Assembly (NCBI GenBank): GCA_937967995.1
Contig: CALBTB010000007.1
Coordinates: forward strand, 124,001 to 188,000
DNA length: 64,000 nucleotides
Direction of reading: 5' to 3'
From: an uncultured Gammaproteobacteria bacterium
GTDB taxonomy: Bacteria > Pseudomonadota > Gammaproteobacteria > UBA6429 > Thiohalophilaceae
The notes under the pieces were generated by a model. The model was not told where the DNA came from. It ran no database searches and was given only the letters and a program-made list of their open reading frames with translations. Of the stretch, positions 52,648 through 62,070 are shown one piece after another; the stretch's first letter is position 1; each line of letters begins with the position of its first letter. A program made the translations under genes and the position numbers.

Positions 52648-52678
52648 TTGACCTTCCAACGATGGTAAGGACTAGGAT
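52648..52678 (+). promoter_or_regulatory. CueR-type promoter for copA
   Basis: TTGACC (52648-52653), 19-base spacer, TAGGAT (52673-52678), with the CCTTCC...GGTAAGG dyad in the spacer. The same arrangement as for copZ in mirror. Likely activated by the CueR-like regulator encoded after copA. Confidence 0.88.
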
Positions 52679-52712
52679 TGCAGCACTAAATTTCAAACAC
52701 AGGAGCTGTGAG

Positions 52713-54890
52713 ATGAACAATACGATTGATGAAATACATCAGCTGTCAATTCAGGGCATGACCTGCGCCTCATGTGTCAGCCGGGTCGAAAAGGCACTGC
52801 TGAAAGTGCCAGGCGTGGTCAATGCGCAGGTAAATCTGGCCACCGAGCAGGCGACGGTATCATTAGTAAAAGGCTTGCAGGGAACGGCCGCCCTGATTGA
52901 CGCAGTGGCACAAGCCGGGTATCAGGCCGTGGCTGGCGGTACAAATCAGACCCAGCCAGGGCAGGGAACGAAAGAAGTCAGGCATGTCATCTGGGCGACC
53001 GTGTTCACCTTACCATTAGTCGTACCCATGGTAGGCCTGTTGTTTGGCCAGCACTGGATGCTAAATGGCTGGATTCAACTGGTGCTGGCGACGCCAGTAC
53101 AGTTCTGGCTCGGGGCGCGTTTTTATCGTGCCGGCTGGAAGGCGTTGAAGGCACGTACCGGAAATATGGATTTACTGGTGGCACTGGGTACCAGTGCAGC
53201 CTATGGCCTGTCGGTGTATCACCTGATCTTTACACAAGGCGAACATGCGCAGATGCAGCTTTACTTCGAGACGTCTGCAGCGGTGATGACGCTTATTCTG
53301 GTTGGTAAATATCTTGAGTCCCGTGCCAAGCGGCAGGCTGTGGATGCCATTCGGGCGTTGCAATCACTTCGGCCGGAGCATGCACGCGTTCGGCGGGGCA
53401 ATGTTGAGTTAGATCTTCCGCTTGCTCAGGTGGTGGTGGGTGATCAGGTTATTGTACGCCCCGGTGAACGTATTCCGGTCGATGGCGAAATACTTGAAGG
53501 ACGTAGTCATGTTGATGAATCGTTGTTAACCGGTGAAAGTTTACCGGTTTATAAAGAAGTGGGTATGAAGGTGACAGGTGGGGCAGTCAATAAAGAAGGC
53601 CTGTTGCTTGTGGAAACAAAATCTGTTGGCACGGAAACGACCCTGGCACGAATAATTCGCATGGTGGAAAATGCCCAGGCGGCCAAAGCACCGATTCAGC
53701 GTACAGTCGATAAAATCAGTGCTGTGTTTGTACCGATAGTTATGGTGATTGCCATTACAACGTTTATGTCATGGGGCGTCGTAACGGCAGACTGGCAACA
53801 GGCGTTATTAAATGCGGTGGCGGTTCTGGTTATCGCCTGTCCCTGTGCGTTGGGACTGGCCACACCGGCAGCCATCATGGCAGGCACCGGTACGGCGGCA
53901 CGCCACGGTATACTGATTAAAGATGCTGAGGCACTGGAGGTAGCACATTCTGTTAATACGGTGGCCTTTGATAAAACCGGGACGTTAACCAAAGGTGAAA
54001 CAAAACTGGCACGTCTGGAAGCATTTGAGAGTCATCGTATTGATATTCTTGCGTTGGCGGCGGCATTACAGAAAGGCAGCGAACACCCGCTGGCCAGGGC
54101 GGTGGTTGATGAAGCAAAGGCAAATGGACTGGTCATACCGCCAGCCACGGACGTGCAGGCGATTCCGGGACGGGGTATGTCCGGCCGTATTCAGGACAGG
54201 ACACTTCTATTAGGCAATACGCGTTTAATGCAGGAGCACGGCATTGATTTATCACCCTGGCAATCACTGGCAGATTCCCTGACGTTACAGGGCAACTCGT
54301 TGTCATGGTTAGCATACGGTGATGACCATCCACGAGTAGTAGCCTTATTTGCCTTTGGTGATTCTGTAAAAACGGAGGCCGCGGAGGCTATCGAGGCCTT
54401 GCACAGGGAAGGCATCAGCACCGTCATGATTACGGGTGACAATGCGGGCAGTGCACGAGCTATCGGTGAACCGCTGGGCATTGATACCATAGTGGCTGAC
54501 GTGTTGCCGTCAGACAAAGCAGGCATTGTTGAAAAATTGAAGCAGGACGGCCGTGTCGCGATGGTGGGTGACGGCATCAATGATGCACCGGCACTGGCGA
54601 CGGCGGATGTGGGTATCGCCATGGGAACGGGCACGGATGTGGCTATGCACACCTCCGGGATTACACTCATGCGTGGTGACCCACGACTGGTAGCCAGCGC
54701 GATTGATATATCGCGTCGTACCTATCGAAAAATATACCAGAACCTTTTCTGGGCGTTTATCTATAATGTCATTGGCATACCACTGGCTGCGCTTGGTTTG
54801 TTAAACCCCATCATGGCAGGTGCGGCGATGGCGTTTAGTAGTATTAGCGTGGTATTGAATGCATTATTATTAAAGCGCTGGCATCCATAA
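52713..54890 (+). CDS. copA: Cu(I)-translocating P-type ATPase CopA
   Basis: 725 residues: one N-terminal HMA domain (GMTCASC), eight membrane helices, CPC motif (IACPCALGLA), the phosphorylation site DKTGT, HP (SEHPLARA) and GDGIND motifs, and the Cu-type TM8 region (MAFSSISVVLNALLL). It exports Cu(I) from the cytoplasm using ATP. AGGAG precedes the ATG; the longer open frame upstream is not supported. Followed nine bases later by cueR. Confidence 0.95.
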   Translation: MNNTIDEIHQLSIQGMTCASCVSRVEKALLKVPGVVNAQVNLATEQATVSLVKGLQGTAALIDAVAQAGYQAVAGGTNQTQPGQGTKEVRHVIWATVFTLPLVVPMVGLLFGQHWMLNGWIQLVLATPVQFWLGARFYRAGWKALKARTGNMDLLVALGTSAAYGLSVYHLIFTQGEHAQMQLYFETSAAVMTLILVGKYLESRAKRQAVDAIRALQSLRPEHARVRRGNVELDLPLAQVVVGDQVIVRPGERIPVDGEILEGRSHVDESLLTGESLPVYKEVGMKVTGGAVNKEGLLLVETKSVGTETTLARIIRMVENAQAAKAPIQRTVDKISAVFVPIVMVIAITTFMSWGVVTADWQQALLNAVAVLVIACPCALGLATPAAIMAGTGTAARHGILIKDAEALEVAHSVNTVAFDKTGTLTKGETKLARLEAFESHRIDILALAAALQKGSEHPLARAVVDEAKANGLVIPPATDVQAIPGRGMSGRIQDRTLLLGNTRLMQEHGIDLSPWQSLADSLTLQGNSLSWLAYGDDHPRVVALFAFGDSVKTEAAEAIEALHREGISTVMITGDNAGSARAIGEPLGIDTIVADVLPSDKAGIVEKLKQDGRVAMVGDGINDAPALATADVGIAMGTGTDVAMHTSGITLMRGDPRLVASAIDISRRTYRKIYQNLFWAFIYNVIGIPLAALGLLNPIMAGAAMAFSSISVVLNALLLKRWHP

Positions 54891-54899
54891 GGAGGTAGC

Positions 54900-55364
54900 A
54901 TGAGTAATCAACTGAATATCGGACATGTCGCTTCTGAAACGGGCATCAGTGCCAAGATGATTCGGCATTACGAAACCATCGGCTTGCTGAATGCACCAAA
55001 GCGAAGTGATGCCGGGTACCGGATATATGAACATGCCGATGTGCATAAATTACGTTTTATTCGACAGGCACGTAATCTCGGATTCCCCATCGAACAAATT
55101 CGCGAACTCATGGGTTTGTGGCAAAACCAGCGCCGTACCAGTCGCAAGGTAAAGGAACTGGCGCTGGAGCATATTGCCGAACTGGATGAACGTATTCGTG
55201 AATTACAGGACATCAAACAGGCAATTACACATCTTGTCAAACATTGCCACGGTGATGAAAGGCCGGATTGTCCGATCCTGGAGGGTCTGGCGAATTCACC
55301 AGGTTCGGAGAAAGCCAGCAAGGCCAAGAACAATAAAAAGCACCTGAAACATAATGGCGGGTAG
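54900..55364 (+). CDS. cueR: CueR-like MerR family copper regulator
   Basis: 154 residues: MerR winged helix (NIGHVASETGISAKMIRHYE), dimer helix, and a metal loop CHGDERPDCPIL with two cysteines spaced as in CueR, plus a Lys-rich extra tail. It should activate the two 19-base-spacer promoters when Cu(I) binds. GGAGG ribosome site. Tail length is somewhat greater than E. coli CueR (135). Confidence 0.92.
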   Translation: MSNQLNIGHVASETGISAKMIRHYETIGLLNAPKRSDAGYRIYEHADVHKLRFIRQARNLGFPIEQIRELMGLWQNQRRTSRKVKELALEHIAELDERIRELQDIKQAITHLVKHCHGDERPDCPILEGLANSPGSEKASKAKNNKKHLKHNGG

Positions 55365-55473
55365 CTGCTTTTTGCGACATTGGGCATTGCGAAAATATCG
55401 GGAGTATGTGACTCTAAAATCTACAAGAATAAATAATATATTAGAATAATTTAAATGAAAGAGGGGAATCAGT

Positions 55474-56064
55474 ATGGATGAAAATATCTATCAGCCACCT
55501 AAAGCCGAGGTGTCGACGGATAATGTGGGGGACACGTCATCAGCAGAGTTCTATATCGTTTCCCGTAAAAAGTTTTTGATTCTATATATTATGACACTGG
55601 GCCTGTATAGTCTTTACTGGTTTTACAAGAACTGGGCAAGGTACCGAGACCGGCACGGTGTCAGCATTTGGCCGGTGCCGCGCGCAATATTTTCCATATT
55701 TTTCACCCATTCACTGTTTCGAAATGTTCAGTCGACGCTGGATGAAAAAGGCAGCACCTATAGATGGGCACATTCTGCAATGGCAACACTGTACGTTGTA
55801 ACCGCCATCCTGTCACATATTCTGGACAGAATGGCGATGCGCGAGATTGGATCACCAATTACAGATTTTCTCAGTCTCGGGATGTTATTTTTGACTACGT
55901 ATGCATTGTATCAGGGACAACTTGCCATCAATGTAGCGTGCGAAGATCCCGATGGTGATTCAAATTCAGTAATAACAGGCGCCAATATTGCGTGGATTAT
56001 ATTCGGCGCATTATTATGGGCTCTTGTCTTAGTTGGAATAGCGGTAATGTTGTTCGACTTGTAG
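55474..56064 (+). CDS. Hypothetical membrane protein, DUF4234-like
   Basis: 196 residues with four or more hydrophobic segments and the pattern YQPPKAEVS at the N-terminus, ILYIMTLGLYSLYWFYKNW and DGDSNSVITGANIAWII. Resembles small DUF4234-type proteins, but I am not certain. GAGGGG precedes the ATG. No link to the Cop or Nap operons is evident. Confidence 0.6.
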   Translation: MDENIYQPPKAEVSTDNVGDTSSAEFYIVSRKKFLILYIMTLGLYSLYWFYKNWARYRDRHGVSIWPVPRAIFSIFFTHSLFRNVQSTLDEKGSTYRWAHSAMATLYVVTAILSHILDRMAMREIGSPITDFLSLGMLFLTTYALYQGQLAINVACEDPDGDSNSVITGANIAWIIFGALLWALVLVGIAVMLFDL

Positions 56065-56099
56065 ATAATTTATTCCTGAAATAATTAAATTTTATATTC

Positions 56100-56843
56100 T
56101 CAACAATAGTAAAATTCTACAAATCGCCTGAGAATCTCCTGTGCATATGGAGTGGGGTTCTGGCAGACCCGCTTTTTTAAATCCTCAGCTTCATGGGGTT
56201 CAAAGTAGCCGTGATTCTTATATATGTCTATCCGTAAGGCAAATTCTTCGGCATCGCCTTCCGGATGAAATTGTGTCGCATAGACGTTCTCACCGACGCG
56301 GAACATCTGTACGGGGCAAACCTTTCCTGCCATGAGCAAGGTGGCGCCTTTGGGTGTAGTATCGACAGCTTCCTTGTGACCAAGTAAGACATCAATCTGA
56401 GGTGGAAAATCTTTTAAAAGTTTGTCCTGTTTTCCTGCTGCAGTAATATCCAGGGTTACGCATCCCACAGCTTCCGCAAATTGGGCTGAAATGCTGGTGC
56501 CCAGGTAATTGCCCAGCAGGCCGTTGCCGGAACAGGCGCCTAAAAAAGGGAAGTCCTGAGTGACAACCTGTTCCAGTAGTCGATTGAAATCTGCTTCAAT
56601 CTTAACCTGAATCGGGGACTTTTCATTCTGCGGTGTGCTGATGTCAAATGGGCTGCCACCGACAATGATGGCCGAGTAATTTTCCAGGTTAAGGTCATTC
56701 GGTATGCCATGCGTTTCAATACGAATGCGGCGAGTGTCTTCAGCACGCAGACCACCGTATTTAAGAAAACAGGCATATTCGCTATCGGATGTAGTGTCTT
56801 CTGGCCGAAGTTGCAGTATGAGTATTGGTTTGGTTTTTGTCAT
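56100..56843 (-). CDS. Class I glutamine amidotransferase-like protein
   Basis: About 247 residues. Catalytic Cys in FLGACSGNGLLG and His/Glu in QFHPEGD are present, as in GuaA-type amidotransferase domains. No synthetase partner is present, so it may be a stand-alone amidase or gamma-glutamyl hydrolase-like enzyme. A possible second start is at 56858. Confidence 0.82.
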   Translation of the reverse strand: MTKTKPILILQLRPEDTTSDSEYACFLKYGGLRAEDTRRIRIETHGIPNDLNLENYSAIIVGGSPFDISTPQNEKSPIQVKIEADFNRLLEQVVTQDFPFLGACSGNGLLGNYLGTSISAQFAEAVGCVTLDITAAGKQDKLLKDFPPQIDVLLGHKEAVDTTPKGATLLMAGKVCPVQMFRVGENVYATQFHPEGDAEEFALRIDIYKNHGYFEPHEAEDLKKRVCQNPTPYAQEILRRFVEFYYC

Positions 56844-56878
56844 AATGGTGATTATCACATGGGCAAGGAATAATTCGT

Positions 56879-57241
56879 ATGTCCTTTTTATTATTCAATC
56901 TCAGAAATGTACCGGAAGATGAAGCCCAGGATGTTCGGGATCTACTTGTCGAGAATGAGATAAATTTTTACGAAACCTCGGCCGGTATTCTGGGGTTCTC
57001 AATGCCAGGTATCTGGTTAAAAGACGAATCGCAACTCGCCCGGGCCAGAGCGTTAATTGACGCATATCAGGCACAACGACAGGCCAGTGCGAGAGAAGAT
57101 TATCAACAGCGCGTCAATAGCGGCCAGCCGCGGACCATCATTGAAATATTTAAAGAAGCGCCACGGCGTTTTATTGGCTACCTCCTGACAATTGCGTTGA
57201 TTATCTATTTCTCCGTTGTTTTATTTTTGAACCTGGTCTAG
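56879..57241 (+). CDS. DUF6164 family protein
   Basis: 120 residues: SFLLFNLRNVPEDEAQDVRD, soluble N-terminal domain and one C-terminal membrane helix (YLLTIALIIYFSVVLFL). Function unknown. Starts 35 bases after the divergent amidotransferase start. Confidence 0.75.
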   Translation: MSFLLFNLRNVPEDEAQDVRDLLVENEINFYETSAGILGFSMPGIWLKDESQLARARALIDAYQAQRQASAREDYQQRVNSGQPRTIIEIFKEAPRRFIGYLLTIALIIYFSVVLFLNLV

Positions 57242-57327
57242 TAGATAATATTGACGCTCTCAACATAAAAGCAATAAAAAACAATTAGTTACAGGATATG
57301 CCTGTATCACCACAGCGGGATATTTTC

Positions 57328-57341
57328 TTGATATATATCAA
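57328..57341. promoter_or_regulatory. FNR/ANR box in front of nap
   Basis: TTGATATATATCAA is a perfect FNR consensus (TTGAT-N4-ATCAA). It is 65 bases before napE. A -10-like TAAATT lies about 30 bases downstream, in the place expected for a class II FNR-activated promoter. Confidence 0.85.
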
Positions 57342-57405
57342 TGTCCAGGCACTGGATTCTCAGTAAATTCACTTAACACCTTTTACTGTGCATGTGGAGT
57401 GGCCG

Positions 57406-57558
57406 GTGACAGATAGAGAAATAACAAAAAAAGACGAACGTAACAGCTTCGTGATACTGGCTGTTTTTCTTGCACCAGTGTTGTCAGGGATTATTGTCGG
57501 GGGTTATGGATTACTTGTCTGGATTAGCCAGCTCATTCTTGGGCCACCCGTTCAATAA
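57406..57558 (+). CDS. napE: NapE-like small membrane protein
   Basis: 50 residues from a GTG: VTDREITKKDERNSF, then VILAVFLAPVLSGIIVGGYG, LLVWISQLIL and GPPVQ. It matches the NapE pattern of one membrane helix and the GGYG...W...GPP ending. GGAG lies six bases upstream of the start. First gene of the nap operon. Confidence 0.85.
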   Translation: MTDREITKKDERNSFVILAVFLAPVLSGIIVGGYGLLVWISQLILGPPVQ

Positions 57559-57576
57559 GTAAGGTGTAGTTTCCGC

Positions 57577-58095
57577 ATGGATATTCAACGTCGCCATTTT
57601 CTGCGAGGCCGTCTCTCAGCCAGACATACAGGATTATTCCCGCCCTGGATTCGCGAGGACATTAACTTTCACAACCAGTGCACACAGTGCGGTGAATGTA
57701 TAGCCGCCTGTTCTGAAGGCATCCTTATTAAGAACGAAGATGGTTTTCCCCAGGTCGATTTTAAAAAGGGCGGCTGTGTATTTTGTGGCGATTGTGCTCG
57801 AGCCTGTGCACACGACGTTTTCAAACAGGACCTTGATTCTAAACCATGGCAGCAGGTTGCCAATATCGAAATTGATTGTCTGACCTATAAAGGTGTGGCC
57901 TGCCAGAGTTGTCAGGATAGCTGTGATAGTCATGCAATTCGATTTGAGTATGCCGTCGGCTGGACCCCTCGTCCTGCAGTAAATACAGATACATGTAACG
58001 GCTGTGGCATGTGTGTACAGGTATGCCCGGCTGAGGCGATCAACGTTATGCCAGTTCAAACTAAAGGACAAAAATCCTATGCTCAAAGCGCTTGA
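57577..58095 (+). CDS. napF: NapF ferredoxin-type maturation protein
   Basis: 172 residues with several 4Fe-4S motifs (CTQCGECIAACSEG, CVFCGDCARACAHD and CNGCGMCVQVCPAEA) and an N-terminal RRHFLRGR. NapF helps assemble NapA clusters in the cytoplasm. It overlaps napD by 17 bases. Confidence 0.92.
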   Translation: MDIQRRHFLRGRLSARHTGLFPPWIREDINFHNQCTQCGECIAACSEGILIKNEDGFPQVDFKKGGCVFCGDCARACAHDVFKQDLDSKPWQQVANIEIDCLTYKGVACQSCQDSCDSHAIRFEYAVGWTPRPAVNTDTCNGCGMCVQVCPAEAINVMPVQTKGQKSYAQSA

Positions 58096-58351
58096 TAGTG
58101 ATCAAGTACATATTTCAAGCCTGGTAATACATTGTTTACCGGGAAAACTCGAACAGGTACTTGATCGCGTAAAACAACTTGAGACAGTTGAAATTCATGC
58201 TCCGGATCCGGCAGGCAAATTTATTGCATTGCTGGAGACAGAGAACGAACAGGGAATCCTGTATATGATTGATCAGATTCAGGCGGTTAATGGCGTTGTA
58301 AGCGCGACCCTGGTCTATCACGAAATTGATGACGGTATGGAGGAAAGTTAA
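58079..58351 (+). CDS. napD: NapD, NapA-specific chaperone
   Basis: 90 residues (MLKALDSDQVHISSLVIHCL) with AAAGGA in front of the ATG. NapD binds the Tat signal of NapA and prevents premature export. Starts inside the end of napF; stops five bases before napA. Confidence 0.88.
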   Translation: MLKALDSDQVHISSLVIHCLPGKLEQVLDRVKQLETVEIHAPDPAGKFIALLETENEQGILYMIDQIQAVNGVVSATLVYHEIDDGMEES

Positions 58352-58355
58352 GGCG

Positions 58356-60851
58356 ATGAAAACCACGCGCAGAGAATTTATCAAATTAAATGCCGTCGCA
58401 ACGGCAGCCGCTGCTGCCGGCATCAGTTTACCGGCGGGGGCGACAAACCTGGTTACTGATTCGAGTAAGACGCAACTGAAATGGTCGAAAGCACCATGCC
58501 GTTTCTGTGGCACGGGATGCAGTGTGAACGTGGCGACCCGAAGCGGCCGGGTAGTGGCGACACATGGTGATATAAACTCGCCGGTTAATAAAGGCCTCAA
58601 CTGCGTCAAAGGCTATTTCCTGTCAAAAATCATGTATGGCAGGGATCGCCTGCAAAAGCCCCTGTTGCGCAAGAAAAATGGCAAATACGACAAGAATGGT
58701 GAATTTACCCCGGTGTCCTGGGATGAAGCATTCGATGTGATGGCAGAGAAGTTCAAGGCTGCCTTGAAGGCCAAAGGCCCCAGGGGTGTGGGCATGTTTG
58801 GATCCGGCCAGTGGACGGTATGGGAAGGCTATGCAGCAGCGAAGCTAATGAAGGCAGGCTTCCTGTCCAACAATATTGATCCGAATGCACGCCATTGTAT
58901 GGCTTCTGCCGTTGGTGGCTTTATGCGTACCTTTGGTATTGATGAACCCATGGGATGCTACGATGATTTTGAACATGCCGATGCCTTTGTGCTTTGGGGC
59001 TCCAACATGGCCGAAATGCACCCGATACTCTGGACGCGTTTAACTGATCGCCGATTAAGTGCGCCACATGTCAAGGTAGCTGTCCTGTCAACTTACGAGC
59101 ATCGTTCTTTTGAACTGGCCGATCTTCCCATGATATTCACACCGCAAACGGATATGGCGATACTGAACTACATTGCCAATTATATTATCCAGACGAAACG
59201 AGTGAACCGGGATTTTGTGAACAAGCATGTAAACTTTCGTATGGGTAATGCTGATATTGGATATGGCCTCAGACCAGAACATCCACTGGAGCAAAAAGCA
59301 CGAAATGCTAAAAAAGCAGGCGGTTCCAAACCCAGTAACTTCGATGAGTTTGCAAATTTCGTCGCAAAATATGATGCCAAATATGTATCAAAGCTGAGCG
59401 GCGTTCCAGAGGCAGCATTGAAGAAACTCGCCGAGCTTTATGCCGATCCGAAAATCAAAGTCATGTCATTATGGACGATGGGTGTGAATCAGCACACACG
59501 GGGTGTGTGGGTGAATAATATGATTTACAACATCCATTTATTGACGGGAAAAATTTCCACACCCGGCAACAGTCCGTTCTCTCTGACCGGCCAGCCATCA
59601 GCCTGTGGAACAGCCAGAGAAGTAGGTACTTTCGCACACAGATTACCGGCGGACATGGTGGTAAAAAACCCTGCGCATCGAAAATTTTCAGAAAAGAAAT
59701 GGAAGTTGCCTGAAGGTATTTTGCCTGGGTGGGTAGGTGCACATGCTGTCCTGCAAAATCGTCACCTGCGCGACAGTAAAATCAACGCCTATTGGGTGCA
59801 GGTCAACAATAACGTGCAGGCTGCGCCAAATATGAATGAGGAGACTTTGCCGGGTTATCGCAATCCGGATAACTTCATCGTCGTATCAGATGCCTATCCG
59901 ACTGTTACTGCACAGGCGGCTGATCTTGTTTTGCCCACTGCCATGTGGGTAGAGAAAGAGGGCGCATTTGGTAATGCCGAACGGCGTACGCAGTTCTGGC
60001 ATCAAATGATCAAGGCACCAGGTGAATCGAAGTCTGACCTGTGGCAGCTCGTTGAGTTCTCCAAGCGTTTTACAACAGATGAAGTCTGGCCCAAAGAGAT
60101 ACTGAACAAGAACCCGAAATACCGTGGCAAAACACTTTATGAAGTTTTGTTCGCGAACGGCCAGGTCAATAAATATCCGTTAAGCGATATGAACCCCGAA
60201 TATGATAATGACGAATCCAGTGATTTTGGGTTTTATTTACAGAAAGGGCTGTTTGAAGAGTATGCGGGTTTTGGCCGTGGTAAGGCCCACGATCTTGCTG
60301 ACTTTGAAACATACCATGCAACACGGGGTTTGCGCTGGCCGGTTGTCGATGGCAAAGAGACATTATGGCGATTCAAGGAAGGCAGTGATCCTTATGTGAA
60401 AAAGGGAACAGACTTCCAGTTTTATGGCAAAAAAGATGGCAAGGCTGTGATATTTGCACTGCCGTATGAACCTGCTGCAGAGTCACCAGACAAGGAATAC
60501 GATTTGTGGTTGTCAACAGGCCGTGTACTCGAGCACTGGCATTCAGGTTCGATGACACAACGAGTACCTGAGTTGTATCGGGCGTTTCCGGATGCGGTGG
60601 TATTTATGCATCCTGAAGATGCGCGTAAAAGAGATGTGCGCAGAGGTGAGCAGGTCAAAATCATTTCAAGACGAGGTGAGATAGTGACACGTGTTGAAAC
60701 GCGTGGCCGCAATAAACCTCCGAAGGGACTGGTGTTTGTTCCCTGGTTTGATGCCAGCCAGTTAATCAACAAGGTGACACTGGATGCCACAGATCCGATT
60801 TCCAAAGAAACGGACTTTAAAAAATGTGCGGTCAAGGTAGTAAAAGCCTGA
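58356..60851 (+). CDS. napA: NapA, periplasmic nitrate reductase catalytic subunit
   Basis: 831 residues. Tat signal TRREFIKLNAV, [4Fe-4S] site CRFCGTGCSVNV...C, and the molybdenum ligand in MGCYDDFEH. Reduces nitrate to nitrite in the periplasm using Mo-bis-MGD. ATG at 58356 follows AAGG; the frame's upstream ATG (58326) lies inside napD. The C-terminal TDFKKCAVKV is typical of NapA. Confidence 0.97.
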   Translation: MKTTRREFIKLNAVATAAAAAGISLPAGATNLVTDSSKTQLKWSKAPCRFCGTGCSVNVATRSGRVVATHGDINSPVNKGLNCVKGYFLSKIMYGRDRLQKPLLRKKNGKYDKNGEFTPVSWDEAFDVMAEKFKAALKAKGPRGVGMFGSGQWTVWEGYAAAKLMKAGFLSNNIDPNARHCMASAVGGFMRTFGIDEPMGCYDDFEHADAFVLWGSNMAEMHPILWTRLTDRRLSAPHVKVAVLSTYEHRSFELADLPMIFTPQTDMAILNYIANYIIQTKRVNRDFVNKHVNFRMGNADIGYGLRPEHPLEQKARNAKKAGGSKPSNFDEFANFVAKYDAKYVSKLSGVPEAALKKLAELYADPKIKVMSLWTMGVNQHTRGVWVNNMIYNIHLLTGKISTPGNSPFSLTGQPSACGTAREVGTFAHRLPADMVVKNPAHRKFSEKKWKLPEGILPGWVGAHAVLQNRHLRDSKINAYWVQVNNNVQAAPNMNEETLPGYRNPDNFIVVSDAYPTVTAQAADLVLPTAMWVEKEGAFGNAERRTQFWHQMIKAPGESKSDLWQLVEFSKRFTTDEVWPKEILNKNPKYRGKTLYEVLFANGQVNKYPLSDMNPEYDNDESSDFGFYLQKGLFEEYAGFGRGKAHDLADFETYHATRGLRWPVVDGKETLWRFKEGSDPYVKKGTDFQFYGKKDGKAVIFALPYEPAAESPDKEYDLWLSTGRVLEHWHSGSMTQRVPELYRAFPDAVVFMHPEDARKRDVRRGEQVKIISRRGEIVTRVETRGRNKPPKGLVFVPWFDASQLINKVTLDATDPISKETDFKKCAVKVVKA

Positions 60852-60865
60852 TGAGGAGACATGCT

Positions 60866-61318
60866 ATGAAAAGTTTTATTATAAGTACTCTGGTAATGGC
60901 TTTTACGGTGTTTTCCGCGTTTGCCCAGGATGATATTGCGACGCTCAGAGGTGAGGCGGGACTGAATCAGGAAGGGGCACCGCCTGCGATGTCGAAGGTC
61001 TTAAACAAGGATATCAAGCGTAAACGTAATTACCCAATGCAGCCCCCGACAATTCCCCATAAAATCGATAATTACCAGGTCGATTTGAATACCAATAAAT
61101 GTCTGTCATGTCATAGCCGAAAGCGTACTGAAGAGAGCCAGGCACCCATGATCAGTGTGACCCATTATATGGATCGTGACGGGAATTTCCTCGCTGATGT
61201 CTCACCGAGACGCTACTTTTGCGGGCAATGCCACGTCATTCAGACCGATGCCAATCCACTGGTCGGAAATGAATTTATTGATATTGATGATCTATTGAAA
61301 GTCGAGCAGGCTCAGTAA
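60866..61318 (+). CDS. napB: NapB diheme cytochrome c
   Basis: 150 residues with signal peptide (IISTLVMAFTVFSAFA) and two CxxCH motifs (CLSCH and CGQCH). Electron-transfer partner of NapA. ATG at 60866 rather than the upstream ATG at 60824, which lies inside napA. Confidence 0.95.
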   Translation: MKSFIISTLVMAFTVFSAFAQDDIATLRGEAGLNQEGAPPAMSKVLNKDIKRKRNYPMQPPTIPHKIDNYQVDLNTNKCLSCHSRKRTEESQAPMISVTHYMDRDGNFLADVSPRRYFCGQCHVIQTDANPLVGNEFIDIDDLLKVEQAQ

Positions 61319-61329
61319 AGGGGATAAAA

Positions 61330-61917
61330 TTGAAAAGTAAAATAAAATTTTACTGGAACGTAATTCGTCGTCCCAGCGTACATTACAGCCTTGGTTTTTT
61401 GACGATCGGTGGATTTGTCATGGGCGTAATGTTCTGGGGTGGTTTTAATACGGCGCTCGAATTTACCAACACAGAAGAATTCTGCACGGGGTGCCACGAG
61501 ATGCGCGAGAATGTCTATGCAGAATTACAGGACACCATTCACTTTACCAACCGTTCTGGCGTACGGGCAAAATGTTCTGATTGCCATGTTCCTCATGACT
61601 GGACAGACAAGATCGCACGCAAGATGCAGGCCTCAAAAGAGGTGTGGGGTAAAGTATTTGGCACAATCGATACACGTGAGAAGTTTGAAGCCAAACGCCG
61701 TGAACTGGCGGAACGTGAGTGGTCAAGGTTAAAAGCAAATGATTCCCTCGAATGCCGTAACTGCCACAACTACGATTTCATGGATTTCACCCGCCAGAGT
61801 AAAAGAGCCTCGGACCAGCATTCCACTGCATTGGCCAAGGGAGAAAAAACCTGCATCGACTGCCATAAAGGAATTGCGCATCAACTTCCCGATATGACAG
61901 GTGTCGAGGGCTGGTAG
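61330..61917 (+). CDS. napC: NapC tetraheme quinol dehydrogenase
   Basis: 195 residues: TTG start with AGGGGA upstream, one membrane helix (LGFLTIGGFVMGVMFWGG) and four CxxCH motifs (CTGCH, CSDCH, CRNCH, CIDCH). NapC/NirT family; oxidises quinol and passes electrons to NapB. napG and napH are absent, so NapC is the only visible quinol route. Confidence 0.95.
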   Translation: MKSKIKFYWNVIRRPSVHYSLGFLTIGGFVMGVMFWGGFNTALEFTNTEEFCTGCHEMRENVYAELQDTIHFTNRSGVRAKCSDCHVPHDWTDKIARKMQASKEVWGKVFGTIDTREKFEAKRRELAEREWSRLKANDSLECRNCHNYDFMDFTRQSKRASDQHSTALAKGEKTCIDCHKGIAHQLPDMTGVEGW

Positions 61918-62070
61918 AAACAGCTTTAAAAATAAACTGCTAACTTATTGAGATGAAACTAAAATAATGACCTGTTAGCCCAGGAACATCGCGGCATGCG
62001 TGACTGGAAAATCCCAAAATACTGAACTGGGTGATATACTGTTTATGTAAGTTATCTACCGAGAGTCCAC

